Assembly: GCA_010909725.1 (NCBI GenBank)
Contig: JAACMV010000004.1
Location: 372,001-436,000 of the forward strand
DNA: 64,000 nucleotides
Source: Picochlorum sp. 'celeri'
Lineage: Eukaryota; Chlorophyta; Trebouxiophyceae
Direction of reading: 5' to 3'
In this document: one piece after another, positions 39,963-49,859 of the stretch
How the letters are laid out: every line of letters begins with the position of its first letter
Numbering within the stretch: the stretch's first letter is position 1
Notes under the pieces: generated by a model
Databases searched by the model: none
What the model was told of the DNA's origin: nothing
The model's input: the letters and a program-made list of their open reading frames with translations, nothing else
Made by a program: the position numbers and the translations under genes

Positions 39963-40713
39963 ATGGCGACGAAGAGGTACGAGGGGGTTATTCTGTAATG
40001 TCAAACGTCCATTGACACCAATTCACAATCATCGCCGATGCTGCAGTATATTGACAAGACGTAATGTAGAATTTGCCTTTCATGTTGCCGCATTAGTTTT
40101 ATATTCACGTGTATGGCATTGGCATACCACACCAGCTGCAATTGTTCTCCCTGGTGCAACAGGTTTTGGCTGGTTTTTTAGATATTTAACCTTCTGGTCC
40201 TACACATTGCAATTGATACAGTTTTTACTGTCTGTATTATGCCGTATTCTTCCATCTTCAAAGGCACGATATGCCACAGCGATTGCTGCTGATAGACTCG
40301 CGTGTGCAGTCTTTGGACTGGCCAACACCATATCAGCCATGTTTTACGCAATAGAGTATACAGGGAAGGGGCTACTGGACGCTGATCACGAAGGCAAGCC
40401 ATGGTGGTTGGCAGAGACGGTGCATTTGTTGAACAGTATCATTGCTTGGGTGGATCTCTTTCTTGTTGAAGAGAGGACTTTTCATGGAAACTCGAGGCAC
40501 CTGGTTGTCTTCTTGGTGATATCATACTGCAGTTGGGCACTCGTGGTCAGGCATATTTATGGAAAGTTTCCGTATCCTATATTGAACAAGTTACCATTCC
40601 CGTGGGGTTTTATTGCGTTTGTTCTGACAGGAACAGCAATTTTATTAGCAATTTTCGAGATGGGCAAGTTTGTCAAGCGCAAATGCTCAAAAACCAAAGA
40701 AAAGACGCAGTAA
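39963..40713 (+). CDS. AIG1/FAR-17a family membrane hydrolase-like protein
   Basis: I read a 14-nt first exon 39963-39976 (ATG GCG ACG AAG AG), a 70 bp intron GTACGA...CAG, and exon 40047-40713, giving 226 aa starting MATKSILTRRNVEFAF. Without that exon the frame has no ATG before the first helix. Six hydrophobic segments fit the AIG1/ADTRP family of Thr-hydrolases acting on fatty-acid esters of hydroxy fatty acids. The family's catalytic Thr and His fit FFRYLTFWSYTLQL and AETVHLLNSIIAW; SYCSWALVVRHIYGKFPYPIL is the conserved C-terminal block. The tail is basic (KRKCSKTKEK). The gene lies 83 bp after the SBP stop. Confidence 0.72.
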
Positions 40714-40753
40714 TACAACAATTTTCATCGTGTACTATATCTAATAATGATTA

Positions 40754-41693
40754 TTATTCAAGTTCCCCACGAATAGTATTGCACTGCAATCTGCCCATGG
40801 GTTCTCTGAGGCAGTTGTCAATGGCTGCCACAGCATTCACAATCGCTACATCTTCTCCATTATCTGTCCAATAAAACTTGTTACCGAAACGTCCCGAGAG
40901 CTTACTCCAAAAGGACTGCATGAATATGTATATACATGTGAGAGATGGATGGATGATACTATAACACAGGGCACACATACCCGTGGGACACGGAAATCAA
41001 CATTTGTTCCCACATTAAAGTTGAGAATATTCCCAGTATTCGGATCCGCACTGCACTCGCATCACACTTTTTTTATCAAAAGGAAACAAACGTCACTTCT
41101 CACGACACAAGCACACGTACACAAACACAACAGTATCATCATCCACACCCCAGTACTCTTTGATGGCAAGACCTGGGGTATCTGGATAATTCTGTGCAAG
41201 AACTCGAAGCTTCACCCCCGTGTCCTTTTCCAGATTCTCCACTCGTGTCTTAATACGGGCTTCTTCTCCCTCCGTCAGGAAACCAGCAACATCAATCACT
41301 GGAGTCACAGGACCAGGTGGCAGCAACTCTGGCTTATTCACCCCTTCCATCCGAGCATGGGACACACCTGCATTGTGTGTGATGACATTACACAGCATTG
41401 ATCAATATTATTACATGGAATACAGTCATGGACGGTGAAGATAAGGAAAACAAACCTCCAGACAAGAGCAAGACCCCAACTAAAGACACATGTCCAACAG
41501 CTGCCCCAATCTTTTTCGCCAATACTCCTCCATCAACCATCAATGCAGTGTCCTTTCTCCGTTCAGCATGTACCACTGGTGATGCTCTTGGAGACCGTTC
41601 AGTGTGCATAGGCAGTACTTTCGTAAATCCATTGGCTCGGAGACCACCAACATCCTGTCGATGACACTTCATCACACGAGCCTTCCCCAACAT
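40754..41693 (-). CDS. Thylakoid lumenal 15 kDa protein (TL15-like, TPM-related)
   Basis: Four exons: 41456-41693, 41121-41367, 40981-41050, 40754-40915, giving 238 aa. Donors are GTTTGT, GTACGT and GTATGT, and all joins keep frame. The N-terminal ~60 residues are a plastid transit peptide. A hydrophobic segment (VSLVGVLLLSGG) ending VSHA follows, a lumenal signal with an A-type cleavage site. The mature part GVNKPELLPPG, TPVIDVAGFL, DTGVKLRVLAQNYPDTPGLAIK, FWSKLSGRFGNKFYW, AIDNCLREP matches plant thylakoid lumenal 15.0 kDa protein 2, relatives of the TPM domain found in TLP18.3 of photosystem II repair. No twin-Arg before the helix, so Sec import is more likely. Confidence 0.9.
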
Positions 41694-41902
41694 TATACTC
41701 TATATAGATATTAATGCACCAGTAACGCAATCTATAGACGAATCGCGATGGTCCGCAAGCCAGTGTCCTTATTAAAACATTAAAAACCATCGGCCGATTA
41801 ATTAAAACATTAAAAACACTAAAAACGCATTCATATCCCTCAATATGAATGCCCTTGAAACGCCACACACAGACTGGTAATTAATATTTTATCTAGTAGA
41901 AA

Positions 41903-42599
41903 ATGGCAGAAGAAAACGTTCTATCAGCCCCAGAAGGCGAGCAGGTCCCCACTGGAGAAGAAGGGGGAGTCAATGAAACCGTGCGTCGCCTTTGCGAACT
42001 GACCTGACACACGAACATATACATATATTTCTAATTAAATGTCATTATTTACATTGCAGGAAGAGGAGCTTGCAAGACTCAAGGCTGAACTCGCAGACAT
42101 GGAGGCAGATGCTGGTGGCAATGCCACAAACACCAAAGAAGAAGGAGACACCGCCACCGAAGCTGGTCCAGGGAAGGATGAATTGGATAGCAGATCAGTG
42201 TATGTGGGTAATGTAGACTACTCATGCACCCCCGAAGAATTACAAGCTCATTTCCAAGAGTGTGGCACTGTGAACCGTGTCACAATATTGACAGACAAGT
42301 TTGGCAATCCAAAAGGCTATGCATACGTGGAATTCCTTGAGGCAGATGCTGTGGAAGCTGCATGCTTGTTAGAGGATTCAGAACTGAAGGGAAGGAAGAT
42401 CAAAGTCCAGCCAAAAAGGACAAACGTCCCAGGGATGCGACGTGGCAGAGGTCGAGGCCGAGGCCGAGGCTATATGATGCCCATGATGCCGCCTCCATAC
42501 ATGTGGGGTGGCTATGGGTACATGCCTCCCATGCGGGGTCGAGGTGGTCGACGGGGTGGCAGAGGCCAGTCGCGAGGAGGAGGATTCTCGCCATACTGA
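41903..42599 (+). CDS. Polyadenylate-binding protein 2 / PABPN1-like
   Basis: Exons 41903-41980 and 42060-42599 (205 aa); intron 79 bp, GTGCGT...CAG, phase 0. An acidic N terminus ([15 protein letters not shown]) and a short helix [15 protein letters not shown] precede one RRM (about 85-165) with RNP2 VYVGNVDY and RNP1 GYAYVEF. The C terminus is Arg/Gly-rich ([23 protein letters not shown]) with a Met/Pro/Tyr segment. Acidic-helix-RRM-RGG is the layout of nuclear poly(A)-binding protein PABPN1, which stimulates poly(A) polymerase and sets tail length. Confidence 0.9.
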
Positions 42600-43211
42600 T
42601 TGACATATACAATGTTGTTGTGTTGAGTACATGAACATGTCCATGTGAAAGAACTAACTCACTGTATTATAACAAAAGGTTTTTATACCGGTTGAATATC
42701 GAGTGTGTCTAAGACTTGAATGAATGAATCAATCAGTCAGTTCCCGCTGCTTGCAATGAATAATAATACTTGCATGCTTGTTGTTCCTCCAGCTGCAGCT
42801 ATCCGACCATCGATGGGTGGTGCATGGGAACCATCTCGTATACCGGGTTCCACCCACCATATCCGACACGCACGGCCACTCAGACTACACACCTAATTTT
42901 TATTATTACGTTCAATACGAACAAGGTATGTATTTTAGAAGCATCAGACACGGATATCCCAAATCTCCGCCGTTTTACTTGACACTCGCACATCTACCCC
43001 ACAAGGAACGATGTGCAGCATATATCCCATTAAAAATATATGAGATATTTTTCATATATGAGTGGGATGCTTTTTAATGGGTTTGATCCGGTCAACCGAG
43101 GCAATCTATGTCTCATGCGTTGTCGTCTCGTGTCGACCATGCCGAATCTAACACGACATCCTATACACTGCAGGATACAGTACCAATAATATTCATACCT
43201 CTTTGTGAACG
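42600..43211. other. Intergenic region with imperfect inverted repeat
   Basis: 612 bp. An imperfect inverted repeat lies at about 42814-42861 (GGGTGG...GGGAACC against GGTTCCACCCACC). A 99-codon plus-strand frame at 42778-43077 has no ATG start and no family features. AT-rich sequence before 43212 probably contains the cold-shock gene's promoter. Confidence 0.35.
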
Positions 43212-43688
43212 ATGGAAGAGGCAAAATCGACAGGATCAGTGAAATGGTTCAACGTCACCAAGGGGTATGGATTCATTACTCCAGACTCTGGAGGTGAAGA
43301 CTTGTTCGTTCATCAGTCGGCTATTCAGTGCGACGGGTTCAGATCCTTACGCGAGGGAGAGCCAGTTGAGTTCACTGTAGAGACGTCTGAAGACGGACGT
43401 GCCAAGGCGGTGCAGGTTACAGGACCAAATGGAGCTCAGCCAGAGGGTGCTCCACGCCGCAGGGTTCAGCCCAATAATGGATACGGTGGTGGATACCGCA
43501 ACGGGGGTGGGTACGGCTTTGGTGGATTCGGCGGTAACGGTGGTGGATACGGAGGAGGTTCCTTTGGTGGAGGACGTGGTGGTGCCTATCCTCCAGCCGG
43601 AGGATATGGTGGTCCACCACCAGGGCACGAGGGAGGCTTCCCACCTCCACAGGCGGGGCCACCAGGAGGTTATGGAGCTGGTTACTAA
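43212..43688 (+). CDS. Cold-shock domain glycine-rich RNA-binding protein
   Basis: 158 aa, single exon. The cold-shock domain fills residues ~6-72: [20 protein letters not shown] (RNP1-like) and [10 protein letters not shown] (RNP2-like), which bind single-stranded nucleic acid. The rest is a Gly/Tyr/Pro-rich tail ([30 protein letters not shown]). Plant GRP2/CSP proteins add CCHC knuckles and Chlamydomonas NAB1 adds an RRM; this one has neither, so it is the simplest form. Likely an RNA chaperone, probably stress- or cold-responsive by family. Confidence 0.93.
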   Translation: MEEAKSTGSVKWFNVTKGYGFITPDSGGEDLFVHQSAIQCDGFRSLREGEPVEFTVETSEDGRAKAVQVTGPNGAQPEGAPRRRVQPNNGYGGGYRNGGGYGFGGFGGNGGGYGGGSFGGGRGGAYPPAGGYGGPPPGHEGGFPPPQAGPPGGYGAGY

Positions 43689-43953
43689 CGCCCGAGTCGA
43701 GCATGTGATTTGATGATGCCATACTATAGGCGTGACAAAGAGACGAAGAAGAAGATGTAGATCCATTATGCACGTATTTCAGTCGAATAAACGAATGCTC
43801 AAGTGTTGTTGTTATCACATACAATGTGCGAGTGAGAGAAATACACCTTTTTTGTGTTGTGTCTTTTCCAAATACTTACTGAGAACTTTTTGTTCGTCTT
43901 TTGTGTAATATTTCGAATCCGACGATCCTGTTTTCTTTTTTAATTATAGTAGT

Positions 43954-44891
43954 ATGGCAAAAACGGTATTCATAACCGGTGCAACTGACGGCATTGGTCG
44001 CCACACAGCTCTCTCCTTGGCTGACAAGGGGATGAATGTCATTCTTCACGGAAGGTATCGCTCTATGACTGTTTGCCGGTTCTTTCATTCAATACTACTA
44101 ATAATGACATTATGCAATAATAATAATGCAGGAATATGGAGAAATTGGAGCGCACACGGCAGTCCTGTATGGAACACAACAAAACACACCCCTCTGGACG
44201 GGTTGACCTTGTCCAGGCTGATTTTGCATCTCTGGACCAGGTGACATCCATGTGTCACACTGTGGTGGATATACTCCAGAAGAACAACAAGACGCCTTCC
44301 TTGGATATACTTATTAATAATGCAGGCGTGTATACGGATACGTTTACGAGAACCATGGATGGGTTTGAATTGACCCATCAAACAAACGTTCTGGCACCTC
44401 ATATTGTCACCTGCCTCTTGGCCAAGCAGATGTCACGGCATGGGCGAATCATCAATGTTGCGAGTCTATCAGCATCATCTCAAATAGATCTGGGTGCCCT
44501 GAGGAATGTGACGGAGAGTACCTTTCGAGGACACAAGGCATATGGGGATTCAAAGCTGTGCAACATCATGCAGACAATTGAGCAGGCACGGGTGATTCCT
44601 CAAGAAGCTGCGACAGTGAATTGTCTCGACCCTGGAACCGTGAATACCAAGATGCTTCTTCAGGGCTGGGGACCTATCGGTATCGACGTGTCTGATGCCA
44701 ATAATGAGGTGTACCTGGCGACACACGAGGATGTTGCATCCAGTCATGGAGAGTATTTTGTGAGTTGTAGGCCAACTACTCCACCCCGACCAGCATTGGA
44801 TGAGAGTATCAGGCGTGACATGATGCATATGATTGAAGAACAGACTGGCATTGCACTTGCGACGGCATATCATGATCATGATGCCATATGA
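43954..44891 (+). CDS. Short-chain dehydrogenase/reductase
   Basis: Exons 43954-44054 and 44132-44891 (286 aa); the 77 bp intron starts GTATCG, the only donor here without G at +5, and splits an Arg codon. Rossmann motif TGATDGIGRHTALSLADKG, NNAGVY, catalytic Ser in IINVASLSAS, and AYGDSKLCN (Y-x3-K), then CLDPGTVNTKM. The order and the long substrate-loop region resemble retinol-dehydrogenase/WW-oxidoreductase-like SDRs that use NADP(H); the basic residue after strand 2 (ILHGRNMEKL) fits NADP. Substrate unknown. No targeting signal. Confidence 0.88.
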
Positions 44892-45258
44892 TTTTTTTTT
44901 TCATGACTATATTGAAGAGGAGATGTAGCGAGCCACGCCGATGTTGGTGAATATACGCTAGTGTGCATGCCTTCCACCCATTAATTTTCATTTTTATTTT
45001 ATGTATGTTCAATATACATGCTGCATAGAGCATTGATTCGGCAGTAGTAGTAGTAGTAGTAGGCCGGTGTTCATTTCCCAGCGACTCACTCGTTGCAATA
45101 CGTGCCTGTTATTATTCTTTCTCATCGGAGCATTGCATAGAGATAATTAGAGAGAGAGAAGAACACACAAAATAAGTGTTTTTTAATTCTATAGCCATCG
45201 ATCGCTGCGGCGGTATAAAAAAGAAAGAAGAGAAGAGTCCTGAACCAAGAGAGAAGCC
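44892..45258. other. Intergenic with (AGT)n
   Basis: 367 bp, no gene seen. A (AGT)n tract at 45043-45060 and an AG-rich leader at 45148-45166 precede the bL31 gene. Confidence 0.4.
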
Positions 45259-45519
45259 ATGAGGAAGGAACTGCACCCACTTATGCGTCGCATGACAGTG
45301 GTCATGCGGAATGGGGCATCATTCAATGTACAGACAGTGATGCGTACATCAGCTCCATATGCTCTCCAAGTTGATACAACCATGCATCCAGCGTGGACAG
45401 GTGAGACTGAAGGGATTAGTTTGGAAGACGAAAGGATCATGAGACTGATGAAAAAGTTCCAGGGGATGCAGGGATTTGGAATGGATTCGACTCCTGCTGA
45501 TACCTCATCTGAAAAATAA
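45259..45519 (+). CDS. Ribosomal protein bL31-like, mitochondrial type
   Basis: 86 aa, single exon. MRKELHPLMRRMTVVMRNGASFNVQTVM matches the bL31 N terminus (K-[DE]-[IL]-H-P-x6-V-x4-G), and MHPAWTGE corresponds to the HPF(Y/W)TG block. The zinc-ligand cysteines of the C+ form are missing. There is no obvious presequence; plant mitochondrial L31-like proteins also start directly with the RKELHP block. The C-terminal extension (MRLMKKFQGMQGFGMDS) replaces the bacterial tail. Its stop is only 30 bp from the STK16-like ATG on the same strand, too short for an independent promoter outside coding sequence. Confidence 0.75.
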   Translation: MRKELHPLMRRMTVVMRNGASFNVQTVMRTSAPYALQVDTTMHPAWTGETEGISLEDERIMRLMKKFQGMQGFGMDSTPADTSSEK

Positions 45520-45549
45520 TTTATAATGCTTCTGTAAAAGAAAAAGACC

Positions 45550-46863
45550 ATGTGGGATCGACTAAAAACCTATGTAAACGACGTTCTTCCAGCTTATCAG
45601 GAACGACTGTCGCAACGCGTCTCAAGTTGGCGATCAGGGGATGATTCTTTTCTTGAAGAGATTGAAATAGGATCAAGAAATGTGCGGATATTGAATAAGA
45701 TTGCGGAAGGGGGGTATTCGTGCGTATATTTGGCAGAGGAGGTGGTTGGTGAGGGGACTTCGTGTGGGGGTCCACGGTATGCGCTGAAGAGGATTGCGTG
45801 TGGAGGGAGAGAGCAATTGGCTGAGGCGAAAAAGGAGATTGATGTGATGCAGTCGTTGGAGCATCCTAATATACTGGTGTTGAAGGGGCATGCTGTGGTT
45901 GCAGCAAAGGCTGGTCCAGCGACAGAGATTGTGTACATGTTGTTTGATGTCTATGTGCGTGTTTGATTCTCTTGCTTTTCATTGTTTGCATCGCTTGATA
46001 ATAATAACAATACTCTGTAGGATGGGAATATGTGGGATATTGTACAGAAGAGGATGGAGGCAGGGAGGCCACTGCGGCAAGAAGAGGTTATGCATATTTT
46101 TGGTGGCTTGTGTCGAGCTTTACAGGCAATGCATGGGAGATATAGTCATAGGGATGTCAAGCCACATAATATCATGTTGCGACGGAAGCGTGGTGATTGG
46201 GATGATGTGTCGGATGCGGATGTGGTGTTGATGGATTTTGGGAGTGTGCAGGCTGCAGAGCAGCGTGTTGATTCACGTCGTGATGCATTAAAGGTGCAAG
46301 AGGATGCCGAGGTATGTTTTTTTTTTTATTTTCCTTGATTGCAGATGAACATATTGATAGGTGTGAGTGCGTGAAATATACGCGTGTTTGGTGTGTAGAG
46401 GTATACGACGGCACCATATAGAGCTCCAGAGTTGTGGGAGGTGCCATCGAATTCTGTGATTGATTGCAAGGTGGATGTATGGGCGGCTGGGTGTGTCTTG
46501 TATTATCTTCTTGTAGGAGAAACACCATTCGAAAGAATAGCGAATGAGGCTGGAGGCAGTTTGATGTTGGCTGTGTTAAAGTATGTGTCTCGTTACATGG
46601 TATTCTCTGCTCACTCAAACATGGTATTTGCACTCTTGCTCACAATAACAAAACATTTTACATGCGTGTGCAGTGGATCGTACTCGTGGCCAACGAGGAG
46701 AGGAAACGAGGTGCCAGAAAAATTCAAAAATATAGTGGATGCATGTCTTCAACCACATGCAAGCAACAGGCCGTCAATTGACAGTGTCCTGTTCATGCTT
46801 GAGGGGGCGATACAGCCACCTCAACATGCTCCCACCAGCACACCGAATCTGATTGATCTGTGA
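45550..46863 (+). CDS. STK16/MPSK1-like protein kinase (NAK family)
   Basis: Exons 45550-45954, 46021-46311, 46399-46580, 46674-46863 (355 aa). Donors are GTGCGT, GTATGT and GTATGT; all acceptors are CAG or TAG in frame. Motifs: IAEGGYSCVYLAEE (loop), YALKRI lysine, YSHRDVKPHNIML, VLMDFGSVQAA (DFG), and APYRAPELW (APE). The stretch around VDSRRDALKVQEDAERYTT corresponds to the large activation segment of human STK16, a Golgi-linked, acylated kinase. A ~40-residue N-terminal extension (WDRLKTYVNDVLPAYQERL) precedes the domain. There is no Gly2 acylation site, so membrane attachment would differ. The stop lies 3 bp from the GDH stop on the other strand. Confidence 0.9.
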
Positions 46864-46866
46864 TAA

Positions 46867-48234
46867 TTACACTGCTCCTTGATCCATAACGGCAGAACCA
46901 ACCTTTAGGAATGCATATATGTTTGCTCCATCGGCGAGACTGACATTATAATCTTCAGCACACTTTTTAGAATGTACATACACTTCCCTCATAATCTTTT
47001 CCAACTTTTCGTACACTTCTTTTCCTTCCCAAGCCAACATGGAGCGATTTTGAGCCATCTCAAGTCCACTCACTGCGACACCTCCTGAATTGGCCATCTT
47101 GCCTGGAACAAATCCAAGCTTGTGTGCCAATGCTCGGTCCACCCCCGCAGCAGTCGTTGGCATGTTGGCTCCTTCAATGATGGCCTTGCATCCCTTCTTC
47201 ACAAGAGCATCCACGTCAGCCTCATCGAGCTCATTCTGTGTTGCACATGGGAATGCAACATCAATCCTCTCCAATTCTTTTGCTTGCCATGGCTTTTGCC
47301 TGTTACCCAAGTAGACACACGTGTCTGACGAGTAATCCTCAAGAGATCCATTGTGCGTCGACTTGATGTCGCGCACCTGTTGCAACTGTTCTTTCGTGAA
47401 ACCATCCGGCTCAATCAGCGTTCCCTTGGAATCACTCATCGACACAACCTTGGCTCCACTCCACTCCAGTTTGGAGGCACAGAATCGAGCAACATTCCCA
47501 CTGCCACTCAACGCACAGCGTGCCCCCTTCAACTCCACCCCAATATCAGGCAAAAACTCCCGAGCAAGGAAGACCACCCCAAATCCAGTAGCTTCCGGAC
47601 GGCACCACGATCCTCCATACGACATGCCTTTGCCAGTCAAGGCTCCCTCAAACTTGCCACCATTCAACCTCTTATACTGCCCATACATGTACCCAATCTC
47701 CTTTCCACCAACACCGATATCTCCGGCAGGAACATCAACATCACCGGCAACATACCGGGCCAATTCCGTCATGTAACTTTGGCAGAATCGCATAATCTCT
47801 CCATCAGATTTTCCTTTTGGATCAAAGTCAGATCCGCCTTTCCCTGCCCCCAACGGCAACGTGGTCAAGGCATTCTTAAACACCTGCTCAAATCCAAGCA
47901 TCTTAATGATGGAGAGGTTCACGCTTCGATGGAACCTGGTACCCCCCTTGTATGGTCCAATGGCAGACGAGAACTGCACTCGATAGCCTCGATTGACCCG
48001 CAGGTTATTCTGATCATCAAGCCATGGAACCCGAAAGATTATTTGTCTCTCAGGCTCACACATTTGAGAAAAGATTGGGAGATATCTCTCATCTGTGTCC
48101 AATAATGGCTGGATAGACTTGGCAACTTCATTCACAGCATTGAGATATTCGGGTTGATCAGGGTCTCTGGCGTAAATTCCCTTGAGAATCTCCTTCAATT
48201 TTTCATTGGTAATACCGTGTAATATAGAATCCAT
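46867..48234 (-). CDS. NADP-type glutamate dehydrogenase (hexameric, 50 kDa class)
   Basis: 455 aa, single exon, the size of bacterial/fungal/algal GDH-I. It interconverts 2-oxoglutarate plus ammonium and glutamate. Blocks: RVPWLDDQNNLRVNRGYRVQ, GPYKGGTRFH, the catalytic-lysine block PLGAGKGGSDFDPKGKSD, VPAGDIGVGGKEIGYMYGQY, SYGGSWCRPEATGFGV, and the dinucleotide fold CALSGSGNVARFCA. The acidic-residue-free SDSKG after strand 2 supports NADP over NAD. There is no N-terminal extension, so it is probably cytosolic. Two overlapping palindromes lie about 65-85 bp upstream of its ATG (48298-48320). Confidence 0.96.
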   Translation of the reverse strand: MDSILHGITNEKLKEILKGIYARDPDQPEYLNAVNEVAKSIQPLLDTDERYLPIFSQMCEPERQIIFRVPWLDDQNNLRVNRGYRVQFSSAIGPYKGGTRFHRSVNLSIIKMLGFEQVFKNALTTLPLGAGKGGSDFDPKGKSDGEIMRFCQSYMTELARYVAGDVDVPAGDIGVGGKEIGYMYGQYKRLNGGKFEGALTGKGMSYGGSWCRPEATGFGVVFLAREFLPDIGVELKGARCALSGSGNVARFCASKLEWSGAKVVSMSDSKGTLIEPDGFTKEQLQQVRDIKSTHNGSLEDYSSDTCVYLGNRQKPWQAKELERIDVAFPCATQNELDEADVDALVKKGCKAIIEGANMPTTAAGVDRALAHKLGFVPGKMANSGGVAVSGLEMAQNRSMLAWEGKEVYEKLEKIMREVYVHSKKCAEDYNVSLADGANIYAFLKVGSAVMDQGAV

Positions 48235-48545
48235 GGTTGCAAGTATTTTGAGAAATAAATCAATAGACTACTGAGTGCTATTGGGTGTCGGAAGAGTGTG
48301 ATGCATCACCATATATGGTGGGGTTATTTTTCTCAATTCCAAATCTAGGAACTTTTGTTTTTTTAGAGTCGTATTAAGGAGAATTTGTGAGTGTGTTTCG
48401 AATCTGATCAATCTTGTACTAACTGGGGAACAAAGCACAGCGTCTTGTGCACAAGTATCCCTTTTGTTTTTATCTCATACAACTATTACACATGTATAGA
48501 TAATAGATTTGCGTGTACAGCACACTTTGGGTGATCATCTTTTGA
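48235..48545. promoter_or_regulatory. Divergent promoter with overlapping palindromes
   Basis: 311 bp between GDH (minus) and the TPR gene (plus). GTGATGCATCAC (48298-48309) and CACCATATATGGTG (48307-48320) are perfect palindromes sharing CAC, so three half-sites of related sequence (GTGATG/CATCAC/CACCAT) are spaced evenly. Position suits control of GDH. Confidence 0.45.
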
Positions 48546-49805
48546 ATGAAAAATATGAATCATCCACATCCTCATTCTGTTCCAGGAAGAGGAAGCCACG
48601 CTACGCATGACAAAATAGAAGAAGTAACACATCTCTCTGTCAAGGGAGGGAGTATCAAGGCTACGCTTGGGTCACATGCGACACACATGTGCCCATGTGT
48701 CCATGAGAATCGACAGGCCAGATGGAATGACATTCCAAAAGCGACACAGGAGGACTTTAAGGGGACACGATGGTTGAGAATGGTCAAGGCATCGTGCCAT
48801 GGGGATCGTCCATTGGACACTGTGACGTTTCATTTGGACCCTGGGGCACAGACGGACAGCCTTCGGTTTGCCCTCAAGGTGATGTTTCATCAGCTACATA
48901 GGCTCAATTATCAGCCGACGTTGAACAATTTACGAAGAAAGATGACACCAGCGGATAGAAGAGACTTTGATCAGTGTCTCCATGCGTCGGACCTTTCCAT
49001 ACGGAAAGGCAGTGAAGCATACTTTATCAAAGAATTTCAGGTTTTGGATGTCTTCTGGTTGTCCAAACCACGGCCTGAAACTAATTATGTGGGCATTTAT
49101 GTGGTGTGTGATGGGTTTATGAACGATAAAGATCTCGATGATAATCCGGTCATTACAGATTTGTTTTCCAAATATTATGGGAATGGTCTACCATATGTCT
49201 TTGGCGGAGATTGCTTTATTGGTAAAGCGAAATATAGAGACTATGTATTTGAGCCTGATATAGCAGAATCGAGAATGATGCCATTCACAGAGTTATTGGA
49301 TTTGACGTGGGTGGATATAGATAGAGATTTTCATGAAGGAATCATGCTACAGATGGATGCACTGAAATGGAATGCATCCCAACCCTGTCTGATTCGCTGC
49401 AATTATACGATCGAGCAGAAGCTACAAATTATCAAGAGAAGTCGAGTAGATTCCTATAAAACTGCAGGGAATGGATACATAAAAAAGGGAGAGTATGATA
49501 AAGCTGTGAAAGAGTACACCAAAGCTCTCTCTGAGTACCCAATGTTCTTGTCAGCAAGGAACAATAGAGCGCTGGCACATTTGAAATTAGGAAACTATGA
49601 TGAGGCTGTGTGCGATGGTAGATTAGTACTAGAGATAGATCCATTGAATGATAGAGCACTGATGCGGGTTGCTACCGGATTAAAAGCCTTGGGAGATGGC
49701 ACGAGTGCTGAAAAGATGTTGAGAGATTTTCTCTCAAGTCCTGACGTGAGCGATATAGAAAAGGTTCCCGTTCGAAAGAAACTAAAAGAAATTATTGAAA
49801 CGTAA
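48546..49805 (+). CDS. TPR-containing protein with uncharacterised N-terminal domain
   Basis: 419 aa, single exon. The C-terminal ~115 residues hold three TPR-like helix pairs (SYKTAGNGYIKKGEYDKAVK, ARNNRALAHLKLGNYDEAV, ALMRVATGLKALGDGTSAEK), the arrangement used to bind EEVD tails of Hsp70/Hsp90. Residues ~1-295 are not recognised. They include a His/Cys cluster (SHATHMCPCVHE) and a globular-looking stretch with EFQVLDVFWLSKP, IYVVCDGFMNDKDLDD and VFGGDCFIGKAKYRDYVFEPD. By analogy with other TPR adaptors it may be a co-chaperone. The next gene begins 54 bp downstream on the same strand. Confidence 0.7.
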   Translation: MKNMNHPHPHSVPGRGSHATHDKIEEVTHLSVKGGSIKATLGSHATHMCPCVHENRQARWNDIPKATQEDFKGTRWLRMVKASCHGDRPLDTVTFHLDPGAQTDSLRFALKVMFHQLHRLNYQPTLNNLRRKMTPADRRDFDQCLHASDLSIRKGSEAYFIKEFQVLDVFWLSKPRPETNYVGIYVVCDGFMNDKDLDDNPVITDLFSKYYGNGLPYVFGGDCFIGKAKYRDYVFEPDIAESRMMPFTELLDLTWVDIDRDFHEGIMLQMDALKWNASQPCLIRCNYTIEQKLQIIKRSRVDSYKTAGNGYIKKGEYDKAVKEYTKALSEYPMFLSARNNRALAHLKLGNYDEAVCDGRLVLEIDPLNDRALMRVATGLKALGDGTSAEKMLRDFLSSPDVSDIEKVPVRKKLKEIIET

Positions 49806-49859
49806 TAGTAGAGTAGTGTAAATGTAGAGGAGAAGGAGAGAATACTAGCAGTACTAACA

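Noticed and set aside
42778..43077. 99-codon plus-strand frame before the cold-shock gene
   Set aside because: No ATG start, spans an imperfect inverted repeat, and has no family resemblance; treated as intergenic.
47353..48105. 250-codon plus-strand frame inside the GDH gene
   Set aside because: Antisense to a fully recognisable, uninterrupted glutamate dehydrogenase; no domain and atypical composition.
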